Shown here piece after piece: positions 16,904 through 25,364 of a stretch of 64,000 nt of DNA (positions are counted from its first letter, which is position 1; each line of letters opens with the position of its first letter). Origin of the DNA: Alcaligenes pakistanensis (GTDB lineage: Bacteria; Pseudomonadota; Gammaproteobacteria; Burkholderiales; Burkholderiaceae_B); NCBI RefSeq assembly GCF_014652815.1, contig NZ_BMZN01000003.1, positions 79,429 to 143,428 on the forward strand. Direction: 5' to 3'. The position numbers and the translations under genes are program-made. Under the pieces are notes generated by a model that ran no database searches, had not been told where the DNA came from, and saw nothing but the letters and a program-made list of their open reading frames with translations.

Positions 16904-18217
16904 ATGTTTAAAGCCATGACGCGCGGCTCGGTCCGCCTGGTTGAACGCTATCTGCCCGACCCATATATCTTCGTCATTCTGCTCACGCTGATTGCCGGTG
17001 TCTCGGCAATGGCATTTGAACAACGATCTCCCATGGAAATTGTCCAGTACTGGGGCAATGGTTTTTGGGGTCTGCTGACTTTTGCCATGCAAATGCTGCT
17101 GGTGCTGTTAACCGGCCATATGCTGGCCAGCACCCCCTTGGTAAAAAGCTGGTTGCGCGGTCTGGCCTCTCTGGCTCGCTCTGCTGGCTCGGCCATTATT
17201 CTGGTCACGCTGGTTTCCTTGGCCGCCAGCTGGATCAATTGGGGCTTTGGTCTGGTGGTGGGTGCCTTGTTCGCCAAAGAGCTGGCCCGCCAAGTACGGG
17301 TGGACTACCGCTTGCTGGTCGCCAGTGCCTATTCCGGCTTTCTGGTCTGGCACGGCGGGCTAGCCGGTTCGGTTCCGCTGACCATTGCAACCTCGGGCCA
17401 CTTTTCCGAAGACAAGATTGGCATTATCAGCACCTCTGACACCATCTTTGCCTTCTTCAACCTGGCCATTGTGATTACCTTGTTTGTCCTGGTGCCCATC
17501 ATTAACCGCTTGATGTTGCCTAGCGAAAAAGAAAGTATTTATGTAGACCCCAAACTACTGGAAGAAAGCCCCGACGACCTTAACCAAACCACAGACCGTC
17601 CAGCCGACCGTCTGGAAAACAGCCGTCTGATCTCTTGGATCATCGGTCTGGCCGGCCTGGCTTATTTGTTTGATTACTACGTGCTGCGCGGTGCCACCCT
17701 GAATCTGAACGTCATCAATTTCACCTTCCTGATTCTGGCTATCTTGCTGCATGGCACCCCACGTCGCCTGCTGAAAAGCCTGGATGAAGCTATTCGTGGT
17801 GGTGCCGGGATTGTGATCCAGTTTCCCTTCTACGCGGGCATCATGGCCATCATGATTGACTCTGGTCTGGCGGCCAGCCTGTCCGAGTGGATGGTGTCGT
17901 TTGCTACCGCCACCACCCTGCCTTTCTGGACTTTCATGAGCGCCGGCCTGGTCAATATCTTTGTTCCTTCCGGTGGTGGGCAATGGGCCGTGCAAAGCCC
18001 CGTGGTCATTGCGGCCACCCAAGCCCTTGACGCCGATATGGCCCGCACCGCCATGGCAGTTGCCTGGGGTGATTCCTGGACCAATATGCTGCAACCTTTC
18101 TGGGCCTTGCCGGTGTTGGCAATTGCCGGCCTGAAAGCCAAAGACATCATGGGCTTTTGTCTGATCCAACTGATCGTCTCGGGCATTGTTATTTCGATTG
18201 GCTTGACCTGGTTGTAA
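16904..18217 (+). CDS. atoE: AtoE-family short-chain fatty acid transporter
   Basis: A 437-residue inner-membrane protein of the AtoE family, which imports short-chain fatty acids such as acetoacetate and butyrate. It is strongly hydrophobic with about 11 membrane segments; conserved stretches include ERYLPDPYIFVILLTL at the N-terminus, SWINWGFGLVVGALFA, HGGLAGSVPLTIAT and the FVPSGGGQWAVQ motif. AAAGGAG lies 7 bases before the ATG. It is convergent with the LysR gene, with seven bases between stops. Substrate range in this organism is not known; the CoA-linked catabolic genes further along could use such acids. Confidence 0.88.
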   Translation: MFKAMTRGSVRLVERYLPDPYIFVILLTLIAGVSAMAFEQRSPMEIVQYWGNGFWGLLTFAMQMLLVLLTGHMLASTPLVKSWLRGLASLARSAGSAIILVTLVSLAASWINWGFGLVVGALFAKELARQVRVDYRLLVASAYSGFLVWHGGLAGSVPLTIATSGHFSEDKIGIISTSDTIFAFFNLAIVITLFVLVPIINRLMLPSEKESIYVDPKLLEESPDDLNQTTDRPADRLENSRLISWIIGLAGLAYLFDYYVLRGATLNLNVINFTFLILAILLHGTPRRLLKSLDEAIRGGAGIVIQFPFYAGIMAIMIDSGLAASLSEWMVSFATATTLPFWTFMSAGLVNIFVPSGGGQWAVQSPVVIAATQALDADMARTAMAVAWGDSWTNMLQPFWALPVLAIAGLKAKDIMGFCLIQLIVSGIVISIGLTWL

Positions 18218-18224
18218 ACGGCTC

Positions 18225-19136
18225 CTACCCCGCGTCCAGCTCCTCACACACTTGGCGCAGCTGTTCCCGAAACCATGCATACGCGCCACTGGCGCGTGTG
18301 CGCTCATGCCAGATCTGATAAATACAAAACGGCTCTAAATCGAGTGGGTGCTGCAATATATCCAGCGCATGGCCGGCACTTAACAGGCGGGCCATGCGCT
18401 CGGCCACGCTGATAATCAAATCGGTGCGCTCCAGCAATGCCGGTACCGCTAGAAAATGAGGCATGCTGGCCTGCACCTTTCTTTCTAACTGACGCATTTG
18501 CAAGGCATCCGCCAAGCGGCGCTCCCGACTGCCATTGTGACCCGGCACGCCGATATGGCGTCGCTGACAGAACTCGTCCAAGCTCATCTGCTCGGCATCA
18601 CGGCCACAGGCGCGCATCAAGACCACATACCGATCCTGGAATAGCTCTTGACGAAATAAGGGGTACGTCACCGCCGCGAACGAGGAAAGCACCAGGTCTA
18701 CCCGCCCACCTAACAGCCAATCATCCGCGCCCAAGTCAGCCATATCCATGACTTCCAGACTGCTCAAAGGCGCTTTGAGCTGCAAATGGGCCGTCAAGGC
18801 GGGCATCAAGAGGTATGACAGATATTCGGTCGTTGCAATCCGGAAACGAACCGCCAGACGAGCCGGTTCAAATTGCTTGCTGTCTGTCTGCACCAAGTCA
18901 TCCAGCAAGGCCAACGCCTGTTCAATACGCGGCGCCAAGGCACGTGCTTTATGGGTAGGCTCGACCCCTTGGGCTGTGCGCAAAAACAAAGCATCATCGA
19001 AATACAGCCGCAGCTTGGAGAGCTCCTTGCTAACGGTGGACTGATTAGAGTCCAGGCTCAGGGCCGCCCGACTGACATTGCACTCTCGAAACACCGCCAG
19101 AAAAATGCGCAGCTGATCCAGGTCCAGATTCCTCAT
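18225..19136 (-). CDS. LysR-family transcriptional regulator
   Basis: A 303-residue LysR-type regulator with an N-terminal helix-turn-helix (MRNLDLDQLRIFLAVF; NVSRAALSLDSNQSTVSKEL) and a C-terminal effector domain. ATG 19136 has AGGAGG five bases upstream and is preferred over an in-frame ATG 27 bases earlier. It is divergent from the amidohydrolase/Bug pair, which is the usual target arrangement. The 117-base gap between them contains two inverted repeats. Effector unknown. Confidence 0.88.
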   Translation of the reverse strand: MRNLDLDQLRIFLAVFRECNVSRAALSLDSNQSTVSKELSKLRLYFDDALFLRTAQGVEPTHKARALAPRIEQALALLDDLVQTDSKQFEPARLAVRFRIATTEYLSYLLMPALTAHLQLKAPLSSLEVMDMADLGADDWLLGGRVDLVLSSFAAVTYPLFRQELFQDRYVVLMRACGRDAEQMSLDEFCQRRHIGVPGHNGSRERRLADALQMRQLERKVQASMPHFLAVPALLERTDLIISVAERMARLLSAGHALDILQHPLDLEPFCIYQIWHERTRASGAYAWFREQLRQVCEELDAG

Positions 19137-19147
19137 TCCCCCCTCCT

Positions 19148-19194
19148 GGCCGAATCTTTCCATTTCGGCCTAATCAATCATTCCAATACGGAAT
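19148..19194. promoter_or_regulatory. candidate LysR operator region
   Basis: Two inverted repeats lie between the divergent LysR and amidohydrolase genes: GGCCGAA-N9-TTCGGCC (19148-19170) and ATTCC-AATAC-GGAAT (19180-19194). The second contains the T-N11-A spacing typical of LysR boxes. Position and symmetry fit an autoregulatory/activator site; binding is inferred. Confidence 0.45.
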
Positions 19195-19253
19195 TGCCTG
19201 CTCTTACCCGCTCTCCGACACTGGTAGCGCACGTTTGCACCACAGGAGAGAAC

Positions 19254-20741
19254 ATGAAAACACTGATTAAGGCACGATGGCTGATTGCATTTCAAGACGG
19301 ACGCCATTGCGTTATTGACCACGGCCAACTGGTCTACGAAGGCGAGCGCATCATCTACGTCGGGGCCAATTACGAGGGACCCACGGACCGTGTTATAGAC
19401 GCCCCCGACAGTGTCTTGGCACCCGGTTTTATCGATACCCATGTCCATTCCGGACACCGCGCGCTGCACAAGCTATTGGCCGACGGTGGCCGCCCCGCCC
19501 TGTTTGGTCAGCCCTATATGGACGTCACCATTGCGCGTAAAGGCACCCAGATACGCGGCTATCCCAACTATCTGGACAAAGAACAAGCCGCCCAGGATCC
19601 CGGCATCACGCTGCATGCTGCCTTCACCGCTGCCGAGCTGCTGCGTAACGGTGTCACGACCTTTGTCGAGCTGGGCGGTCATGTGCTGGTGCAAGAAGCA
19701 TTGTGGGCGCAATGCGAGGCGCTCGGTATCCGTGGATACCTGGGGCCAGGCTATGACAGTGGGCGCTGGCAGTCGGACGACAAGGGCCAGCTGGAACGCA
19801 TCGCTTACCCCGATAAAGGCCAGCAACTATTTCAGGATGCCCTGGCATTTATTCACCGTGCTCAGGCCCATGAGTCTGATCTGGTGCACGGTATCCTGGT
19901 ACCCCGCGAAATCGAAAACTGTAGTTTGGAACTACTTCGTCAAACAGTCAGCGCCGCCGATGAGTTCCAACTGCCCATGGCGACACACGCTGGCTACAAC
20001 GTCATCGAATTTATGGAGACTGTGCGCGAGCATGGCATGACCCCCATCGAACTGCTGGACCATGTTGGCATGCTGCGTCCGACCCTGAACATCGGCCATG
20101 CCAACCTGATCTCCAATCACCCCAAGATGAACTACTCAGGGGGGGATGACTTAGGGCTGATGGGTCGCAAAAACGTGTCTATTTCGCACTGTCCCATCAA
20201 TATCGTTCGCCGCGCGCGCACACTGGATAACTGGAAAGCCTATCGCAAGGCGGGGGTGAACATCACCATTGGCAGCGACACCTATCCGCGTGACATGTTC
20301 ATGAACATGCGCACCGCCTCTTATCACGGCAAAGTCATGAGTCACGACCTGAGCACCGCCAGCGCGGCAGACGTCTTTGAAGCCGCCACACTGGCCGCCG
20401 CCCACTCTTTGGGGCGAGAAGATTTGGGTCGATTAGCAGTCAATGCCCGTGCCGATATGTCGCTGGTACGCATTGGACGCGGCGACGTGCTGCGCTATGG
20501 CCCCATCTGGGACCCGATCCGCAGCATGGTGGAGTGCGGCATCGGTGACGACGTCGATACGGTCATCTGCAACGGCAGAATCAGCATGCAAGATGGCGTT
20601 ATTCCAGGGGTGGATTTAGCCGCCTTGCGTCGTCAGGTACAAGAATTTGCCGAGGATATCTGGCCTAGCCTTCAAGACTGGGACCCGCTTAAACGCACAG
20701 CCCAGGAGATGTGCCCTATCAGTCGTTGTACACACACATAA
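19254..20741 (+). CDS. amidohydrolase of the cytosine deaminase/chlorohydrolase superfamily
   Basis: A 495-residue metal-dependent hydrolase (COG0402 type). Metal-binding histidines are visible in FIDTHVHSGH near residue 60, MATHAGYN near 245 and NIGHANL near 285, with the catalytic/ligand aspartate in TIGSDTYPRD near 340. Such enzymes deaminate or dechlorinate heterocycles (guanine, triazines, hydantoin-like compounds). GGAG lies 6 bases before ATG 19254; a much longer upstream frame overlaps the LysR gene and is rejected. It is followed 29 bases later by a Bug-type binding protein, suggesting a substrate captured in the periplasm and hydrolysed inside. Substrate unknown. Confidence 0.82.
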   Translation: MKTLIKARWLIAFQDGRHCVIDHGQLVYEGERIIYVGANYEGPTDRVIDAPDSVLAPGFIDTHVHSGHRALHKLLADGGRPALFGQPYMDVTIARKGTQIRGYPNYLDKEQAAQDPGITLHAAFTAAELLRNGVTTFVELGGHVLVQEALWAQCEALGIRGYLGPGYDSGRWQSDDKGQLERIAYPDKGQQLFQDALAFIHRAQAHESDLVHGILVPREIENCSLELLRQTVSAADEFQLPMATHAGYNVIEFMETVREHGMTPIELLDHVGMLRPTLNIGHANLISNHPKMNYSGGDDLGLMGRKNVSISHCPINIVRRARTLDNWKAYRKAGVNITIGSDTYPRDMFMNMRTASYHGKVMSHDLSTASAADVFEAATLAAAHSLGREDLGRLAVNARADMSLVRIGRGDVLRYGPIWDPIRSMVECGIGDDVDTVICNGRISMQDGVIPGVDLAALRRQVQEFAEDIWPSLQDWDPLKRTAQEMCPISRCTHT

Positions 20742-20770
20742 AAAAAACCCACTCCCCCAGGAGACAAACC

Positions 20771-21751
20771 ATGATTAGAAAAATAACTCGTATCTTGATC
20801 AGTGCCGCCCTGCTGAGCGCCGTGCCGCTGACACAGGCACAAGAGGCTGATTTCCCACAAGGCCCAGTCCGCATTATTGTTCCCTACGGTGCTGGTGGCA
20901 GCGCCGACATTCTGGCCCGTGCAGTGAGTGACAGGCTGACCCAGCTTTGGGGGCAGACCGTTATCGTCGAGAACAAGCCTGGCGGCATTGGCACTATCGG
21001 GATCATGAGCGTCGTCAAATCCAAAGCGGATGGCTACACACTGGTTTCCGTGCCTGTGTCAGATTTGGCAGTAAACCCCCATCTCTACAAAAAACGCCCT
21101 TTTGATGTACTGCGAGATTTGGACCCGGTGAGCCAAGTAGGCTCTGTGCCCAACGTGCTGATCGTCAATCCAGCCTTGGGGGTGAAAACCACCGCCGATT
21201 TATTGGCACTGGCAAAAAAATCTGAGCAGACGCTAACGTATGGCTCCCCGGGTGTGGGTAGCCAAGCCCATCTGGCGGCAGAGGTCTTTGCCCGTAAATA
21301 CGACCTCACCTTGACCCATATCCCTTACAACAGCGTATCGGCTGCCATCACCGATGTTGCGGGCGGGCATGTAGATCTGATGTTTGCCCAGCTACCCAGT
21401 GCCCTGGGCTTTATTCAAGGCAAAACAGTGTCCTTGCTAGGCATTGCGGCCCAACAACGCAGCCCCTTACTGCCAGAAGTACCTACCTTGACGGAGTCCA
21501 CGGGCCAAGACTATGGCGACTTTATTTCATGGTCCGGTTTCATGGCCCCCGCCAGCACACCGATCGCCATACGCGAAAAAATTGCACGCGATATCCGCCA
21601 CGTGATGGACACGACGGACTTAAAACAAGTTCTGGCTAGTTCAGGCACCCTGGGAATAGGCAGCACGCCCCAAGAACTGGCCACCACTATTCGCAACGAT
21701 TACGAACACTATGGGCGCATCATTGCCGACCTGAACTTGGTCTTGGACTAA
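20771..21751 (+). CDS. Bug/TctC-family periplasmic solute-binding protein
   Basis: A 326-residue tripartite tricarboxylate transporter binding protein. A Sec signal peptide (to about residue 23, TQAQE) precedes the family motif VPYGAGGSADILAR and the ligand-loop region KADGYTLVSV. CAGGAG precedes the ATG. Bug proteins bind carboxylates, amides or amino acids, and in Alcaligenaceae most lack adjacent TctA/TctB membrane subunits; none is nearby here. Its partner gene is the amidohydrolase upstream, and the LysR gene probably controls both. Confidence 0.9.
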   Translation: MIRKITRILISAALLSAVPLTQAQEADFPQGPVRIIVPYGAGGSADILARAVSDRLTQLWGQTVIVENKPGGIGTIGIMSVVKSKADGYTLVSVPVSDLAVNPHLYKKRPFDVLRDLDPVSQVGSVPNVLIVNPALGVKTTADLLALAKKSEQTLTYGSPGVGSQAHLAAEVFARKYDLTLTHIPYNSVSAAITDVAGGHVDLMFAQLPSALGFIQGKTVSLLGIAAQQRSPLLPEVPTLTESTGQDYGDFISWSGFMAPASTPIAIREKIARDIRHVMDTTDLKQVLASSGTLGIGSTPQELATTIRNDYEHYGRIIADLNLVLD

Positions 21752-21780
21752 TAAGAGGGGGGGAATGTGAAGCGAGGGAT

Positions 21781-21854
21781 GGTGGGCGGTACAAGGTTCG
21801 AACTTGTGACTTCCACCGTGTGAAGGTGGCACTCTACCACTGAGTTAACCGCCC
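21781..21854 (-). tRNA. tRNA-Val (anticodon CAC)
   Basis: The minus strand folds as a full cloverleaf: acceptor GGGCGGT pairs with ACCGCCC, D-arm with AGTGGTAGAG, anticodon stem CCACC/GGTGG around loop TTCACAC (anticodon CAC, reading GTG valine codons), and T-loop TTCGAAC. The CCA end is encoded. The tRNA lies between the Bug gene and the IclR gene. Confidence 0.95.
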
Positions 21855-21922
21855 GAAGCGTGAAAGAGCTGCACGCTGCGAAGACCATAAGTATAAGATC
21901 TACCGACTTGTCCTGTCAATGC

Positions 21923-22570
21923 TCAGACAGGCCCGTAACCTAATATCTTACCCATGCGAGTCGCTTTCTCCTGGAGCTCTGCCACCAGCTCCTGGAGTAC
22001 TCGCTCATCACTCATTTCAGCTCGTGGTGCTGACACCCCCAAGGACACCCACCGGCCCGACGTTTCAGGGATGGGAACCGCTACAGAGAACTGGTCCAAC
22101 TCGGGGTAATGTCGCTCTGCCCACTGTCCTGGTTCTAGCGTCAAGGCATGAGCCAGAGCGCTGTCACCTGAAAGCACAGACCCTACACGCACATTACGTA
22201 CCACTAATCGGCGGCGCTCTTGGGGCGCTGTTGCGCGGGCAATGATCAGTACTCCTTGCTCGTCCCGCTCACCAATGTTCGCAGCACCCGAATACTTTTC
22301 TGCCAGTTGTTGCAAGCTCTCCTGCACAAATTGATTAATGCCCAAGCTTTCCAAGGCGGCGAAACCAATTTCAAGTACTTTGCTCGTCAGCCTCCAGCGC
22401 TTATCGTCGCGCGCCACATAACCATCCTCTTCCAAGGTAGTCAGGAAACGCAATAAAGTCGGATGCGGCAGATCTGTCGCCTTGACCAGCTCAGCTAAAG
22501 TCGGCCGACCGTTCAAACGAAAAGACTGCAAAATATGAAAGCAACGCTGGATGGAACGATTAGTCTTCAA
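21923..22570 (-). CDS. IclR-family transcriptional regulator (short form)
   Basis: A 215-residue IclR-type regulator. The N-terminal winged helix is clear (SIQRCFHILQSF; LAELVKATDLPHPTLLRFLTTLEEDGYV), followed by an effector domain that is about 35-40 residues shorter than usual, with GRWVSLGVSAPRAEM near the end. It is the last of four genes on the minus strand (Bug receptor, acyl-CoA dehydrogenase, CoA transferase, regulator) and the best candidate to bind the operator-like repeats upstream of that set. Confidence 0.85.
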   Translation of the reverse strand: MKTNRSIQRCFHILQSFRLNGRPTLAELVKATDLPHPTLLRFLTTLEEDGYVARDDKRWRLTSKVLEIGFAALESLGINQFVQESLQQLAEKYSGAANIGERDEQGVLIIARATAPQERRRLVVRNVRVGSVLSGDSALAHALTLEPGQWAERHYPELDQFSVAVPIPETSGRWVSLGVSAPRAEMSDERVLQELVAELQEKATRMGKILGYGPV

Positions 22571-22590
22571 GGGGACAACCTCGGAACACA

Positions 22591-22635
22591 GGACATGACA
22601 CAGATACGCCTGTGACTATAAGCGCTTTCATGTCC
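22591..22635 (-). other. long hairpin between CoA-transferase and IclR genes
   Basis: GGACATGA (22591-22598) and TCATGTCC (22628-22635) are perfect eight-base arms, with CACAG/CTGTG forming an inner stem. It lies just upstream of the IclR start and downstream of the CoA-transferase stop. It may be an operator of the regulator or an intercistronic RNA structure; there is no T-run. Confidence 0.4.
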
Positions 22636-22659
22636 GGTATGAAGCCCAAGTAATCGACT

Positions 22660-23949
22660 TCACTCCTTGTGCACACATTCGGGGATTACACCTGCTTGTA
22701 AAGCCCCTTGCTCTAAAGCTGCATTCAAACGCTCGGACGGCCAGGCCAGAACGTCCAGACTGACCTGCCGAGTGTGCTGGCCCAACAAAGGAGCAGCTAC
22801 GGCTTGGACTACGGGTGACTCAGCAAAACGCCAAGGGGAAGCCACATTAGGCACCCATCCCAAGGTGGGATGCGCCAGTCTCCCAACCATGCCGCGCTCC
22901 ATCATCAAAGGGCTGTGCAAGGCAGCGCCAACTGTCTGTATCAAGCCAGCGGGCACCCCCGCACTGGCTAAGCGCTGTTGCCATAAGGACCAGGGCTGCG
23001 CTTGAAATAGAGTCTGCAAGACATTCGTTAGATGCTCTCTACCTTGCCGCCGTCCTGCCGAGTGCTGATACGCGGGATCAAATGCAATATCCGGCCGCTG
23101 TACAACCTGCTCGAATAAGCGCTGAAATATCGCCGTATTGCCGCAATGCAGAAAGAACTCGCCATCTGCACAGGAAAACACACCTGTGGGCGAGGTGTCC
23201 GGGCTGACATTTCCATGTCGCATCGGCTCCAATCCCGTACACAAGGTCTGCATCGCTGCGTAGCCTGTCATCCCGGCGGCCACATCACACATTGCCACCT
23301 CAACATACTGGCCTTGCCCGGTATGGCTACGATGCAGCAAGGCAGCCAAAACCGCATTGGAAGCCATCATGGCTGTTGCTATATCCATGACCGGAGATGC
23401 CGCTCGTACGCCCGGCCGGTCAGCATAGCCATTTTGAGAGGCAAAGCCTGACTCCCCTTGAATCACAGAGTCAAAACCAGAGCGGTGCGCCTGACTGCCT
23501 TGACGGCCATAGGCCGAAACAGAGCAATAAACCAGATTAGGCCGCACAGGCTGCAACGCCTCATAGCCCAAGCCCAATTTATCCATGACACCTGTCGAGT
23601 AATTCTCTATCAGCACATCCGCTTGCGCTAATAAATCCAATACCCACTGCTTGCCTTGCGGGTGTTTTAAATCTACTGCACAACTGAGCTTATTACGATT
23701 GGCCCAAAGATAGGCCGCACCATCCTGCCCAAAACCATCCGCATGAGGAGGGTAGTAGCGAAAATCATCTCCTTTGCCTGGCGGTTCAATCTTAATGACC
23801 GTTGCCCCCAAATCGGCAAGCATCATAGAGGCATACGCACCCGCTATGTAGTGAGTAAAGTCTGCAATCAACACTCCCTGTAACGGGGCAGGCCCCGTCC
23901 CCCGCCCTGTCTGAACCGGCAAGCTCTCTATATGCGCACTTGAAAACAT
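22660..23949 (-). CDS. class III CoA-transferase (CaiB/BaiF family)
   Basis: A 429-residue CoA-transferase that moves CoA between acyl-CoA and a free carboxylic acid. Family features include DFTHYIAGAYASMMLADLG at the N-terminus, VIKIEPPG, and the catalytic aspartate, here Asp189 in ASPVMDIATAMMA. ATG 23949 is preceded by AAGGGAA. Located directly after the acyl-CoA dehydrogenase in the same operon, it would activate the acid that the dehydrogenase then oxidises. The acid is probably what the Bug receptor binds. Its identity cannot be read from the sequence. Confidence 0.88.
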   Translation of the reverse strand: MFSSAHIESLPVQTGRGTGPAPLQGVLIADFTHYIAGAYASMMLADLGATVIKIEPPGKGDDFRYYPPHADGFGQDGAAYLWANRNKLSCAVDLKHPQGKQWVLDLLAQADVLIENYSTGVMDKLGLGYEALQPVRPNLVYCSVSAYGRQGSQAHRSGFDSVIQGESGFASQNGYADRPGVRAASPVMDIATAMMASNAVLAALLHRSHTGQGQYVEVAMCDVAAGMTGYAAMQTLCTGLEPMRHGNVSPDTSPTGVFSCADGEFFLHCGNTAIFQRLFEQVVQRPDIAFDPAYQHSAGRRQGREHLTNVLQTLFQAQPWSLWQQRLASAGVPAGLIQTVGAALHSPLMMERGMVGRLAHPTLGWVPNVASPWRFAESPVVQAVAAPLLGQHTRQVSLDVLAWPSERLNAALEQGALQAGVIPECVHKE

Positions 23950-24025
23950 AGGAATTCCCTTCAGTCGCTGACTCCACAGTTGGCCAGAAAGATCTGGCGC
24001 TTCGCAAAGCGCCAGATAAATGACC

Positions 24026-25288
24026 TTAGCGAGCGAACTCCTCCATCAACGGCCGCGGTGCGGCAGCAACCTCTGTGCCATAACCTTTAAGCATCTTCTT
24101 GGCAATTACATGACGCTGCATTTCCATGCTGCCATCCCAAATGCGTGGGCCACGCAGATCACGATAGAAACGTTCGATCGGTAACTTCTTGGAGTAGCCA
24201 TAACCGCCATGAATTTGTAGCGCCTGATCTGCCACACGATTAGCCATCTCCATGCAATAGAGCTTCACCATGGAGCATTCCATATTCGCGTTCTCGCCCT
24301 TGTCGTAGCGTTTGGCCGTGTCCAAAGCCAATAAGCGTCCTAGATGAACCTCTGTTGCCATATCCGCAATCATGAACTGGATGGCTTGATGCTCTTTTAA
24401 GGCCTTGCCAAAGGTGCGTCGCTCACGCGCCCAGTCCACACTCATTGCCAATAGCAACTCGGCGCTATGTGTATGACGGGCACCGATCGTCAAACGAGAG
24501 TAGTCAATGGATTGCAAAGCGATTGAAAAACCAAAGCCAACTTCACCGCACACCATATCGGGCGACACCTCACAATCCTTAAAGAAAAGCTCCCCGGTAG
24601 GCGAGCCTGCGGCTCCCATGAATAACTGTTCCTCTCCATGACTTAAACCCGGATTGTCCTTATCAACTAAGAACGAAGTGATGCCGCCATGCACCCCTTT
24701 GCTTTCATCAGTGATCGCAAAAACAATGAAAAAATCAGCAATTGGCGCATTAGTGATGAAATGTTTTTTGCCATTAATGACCCATTTCCCATCACGCAGC
24801 TGCGCTCGTGTCTGGATTCCAGCCGCATCCGAACCCGCCGCAGGTTCGGTCAGACAAAAAGCAGCAATCAACTCTCCAGAAGCCAGACCACGCAAATACT
24901 TATCATGCTGCATGGGAGTGCCGTGATACAAAATCCCACGAGTGCCCAGCCCATTATTAATGTTCATCATGAGAGGAAATGCCACAGCAGTACGGCCGTA
25001 AGCCATGCAGATAAACAAATACTCAAGGCTGGTCAAACCATGTCCACCGTAAGACGTGGGCATAGTAAAACCGAAGTGCCCCATTTCTCGCATTCGTGCG
25101 AGCAGATCATCCGGGATACGATTGGTTCGCTCCACCTCCTCACTACGAGGCTCGCACTCCTGATCGATAAAATCGATCGCCTCCTCAAGTAAACGCATCG
25201 CCAAGGGTCGGCAGTTCGCTTGCCGTGCGTAGCCCAGCAAATCTTGTTTGGTTCGTGCGAGCGCACCCAGCTCAACTTTATTCGACAT
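24026..25288 (-). CDS. acyl-CoA dehydrogenase with Asp at the usual catalytic Glu position
   Basis: A 420-residue flavin-dependent acyl-CoA dehydrogenase, cytoplasmic. The flavin/substrate motifs FCLTEPAAGSDAAG and WVINGKKHFITNA (about 145-185) and the C-terminal QIHGGYGYSKKLPIERFYRD are clear. In the usual IYEGTSEIQ motif this protein has IWDGSMEMQ, so the residue aligned to the catalytic base of the medium/short-chain enzymes is aspartate. Some family members place the base elsewhere. AAGGAG precedes the ATG. The gene follows the Bug receptor and precedes the CoA transferase. Confidence 0.88.
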   Translation of the reverse strand: MSNKVELGALARTKQDLLGYARQANCRPLAMRLLEEAIDFIDQECEPRSEEVERTNRIPDDLLARMREMGHFGFTMPTSYGGHGLTSLEYLFICMAYGRTAVAFPLMMNINNGLGTRGILYHGTPMQHDKYLRGLASGELIAAFCLTEPAAGSDAAGIQTRAQLRDGKWVINGKKHFITNAPIADFFIVFAITDESKGVHGGITSFLVDKDNPGLSHGEEQLFMGAAGSPTGELFFKDCEVSPDMVCGEVGFGFSIALQSIDYSRLTIGARHTHSAELLLAMSVDWARERRTFGKALKEHQAIQFMIADMATEVHLGRLLALDTAKRYDKGENANMECSMVKLYCMEMANRVADQALQIHGGYGYSKKLPIERFYRDLRGPRIWDGSMEMQRHVIAKKMLKGYGTEVAAAPRPLMEEFAR

Positions 25289-25364
25289 GTCTCTCTCCTT
25301 AAATAGAAAATCCCCTTGTGCCCCGCCGTAAAAGAAAATCCGGGCACGCCAGGGACAAATAGAT

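Noticed and set aside
17555-18307. Minus-strand frame opposite the AtoE-like gene
   Set aside because: It mirrors a membrane-protein gene, giving a Gln/His/Gly-rich product without recognisable domains.
18873-19253. Upstream in-frame extension of the amidohydrolase
   Set aside because: It overlaps the divergent LysR gene and lacks a ribosome-binding site; ATG 19254 has GGAG at proper spacing.
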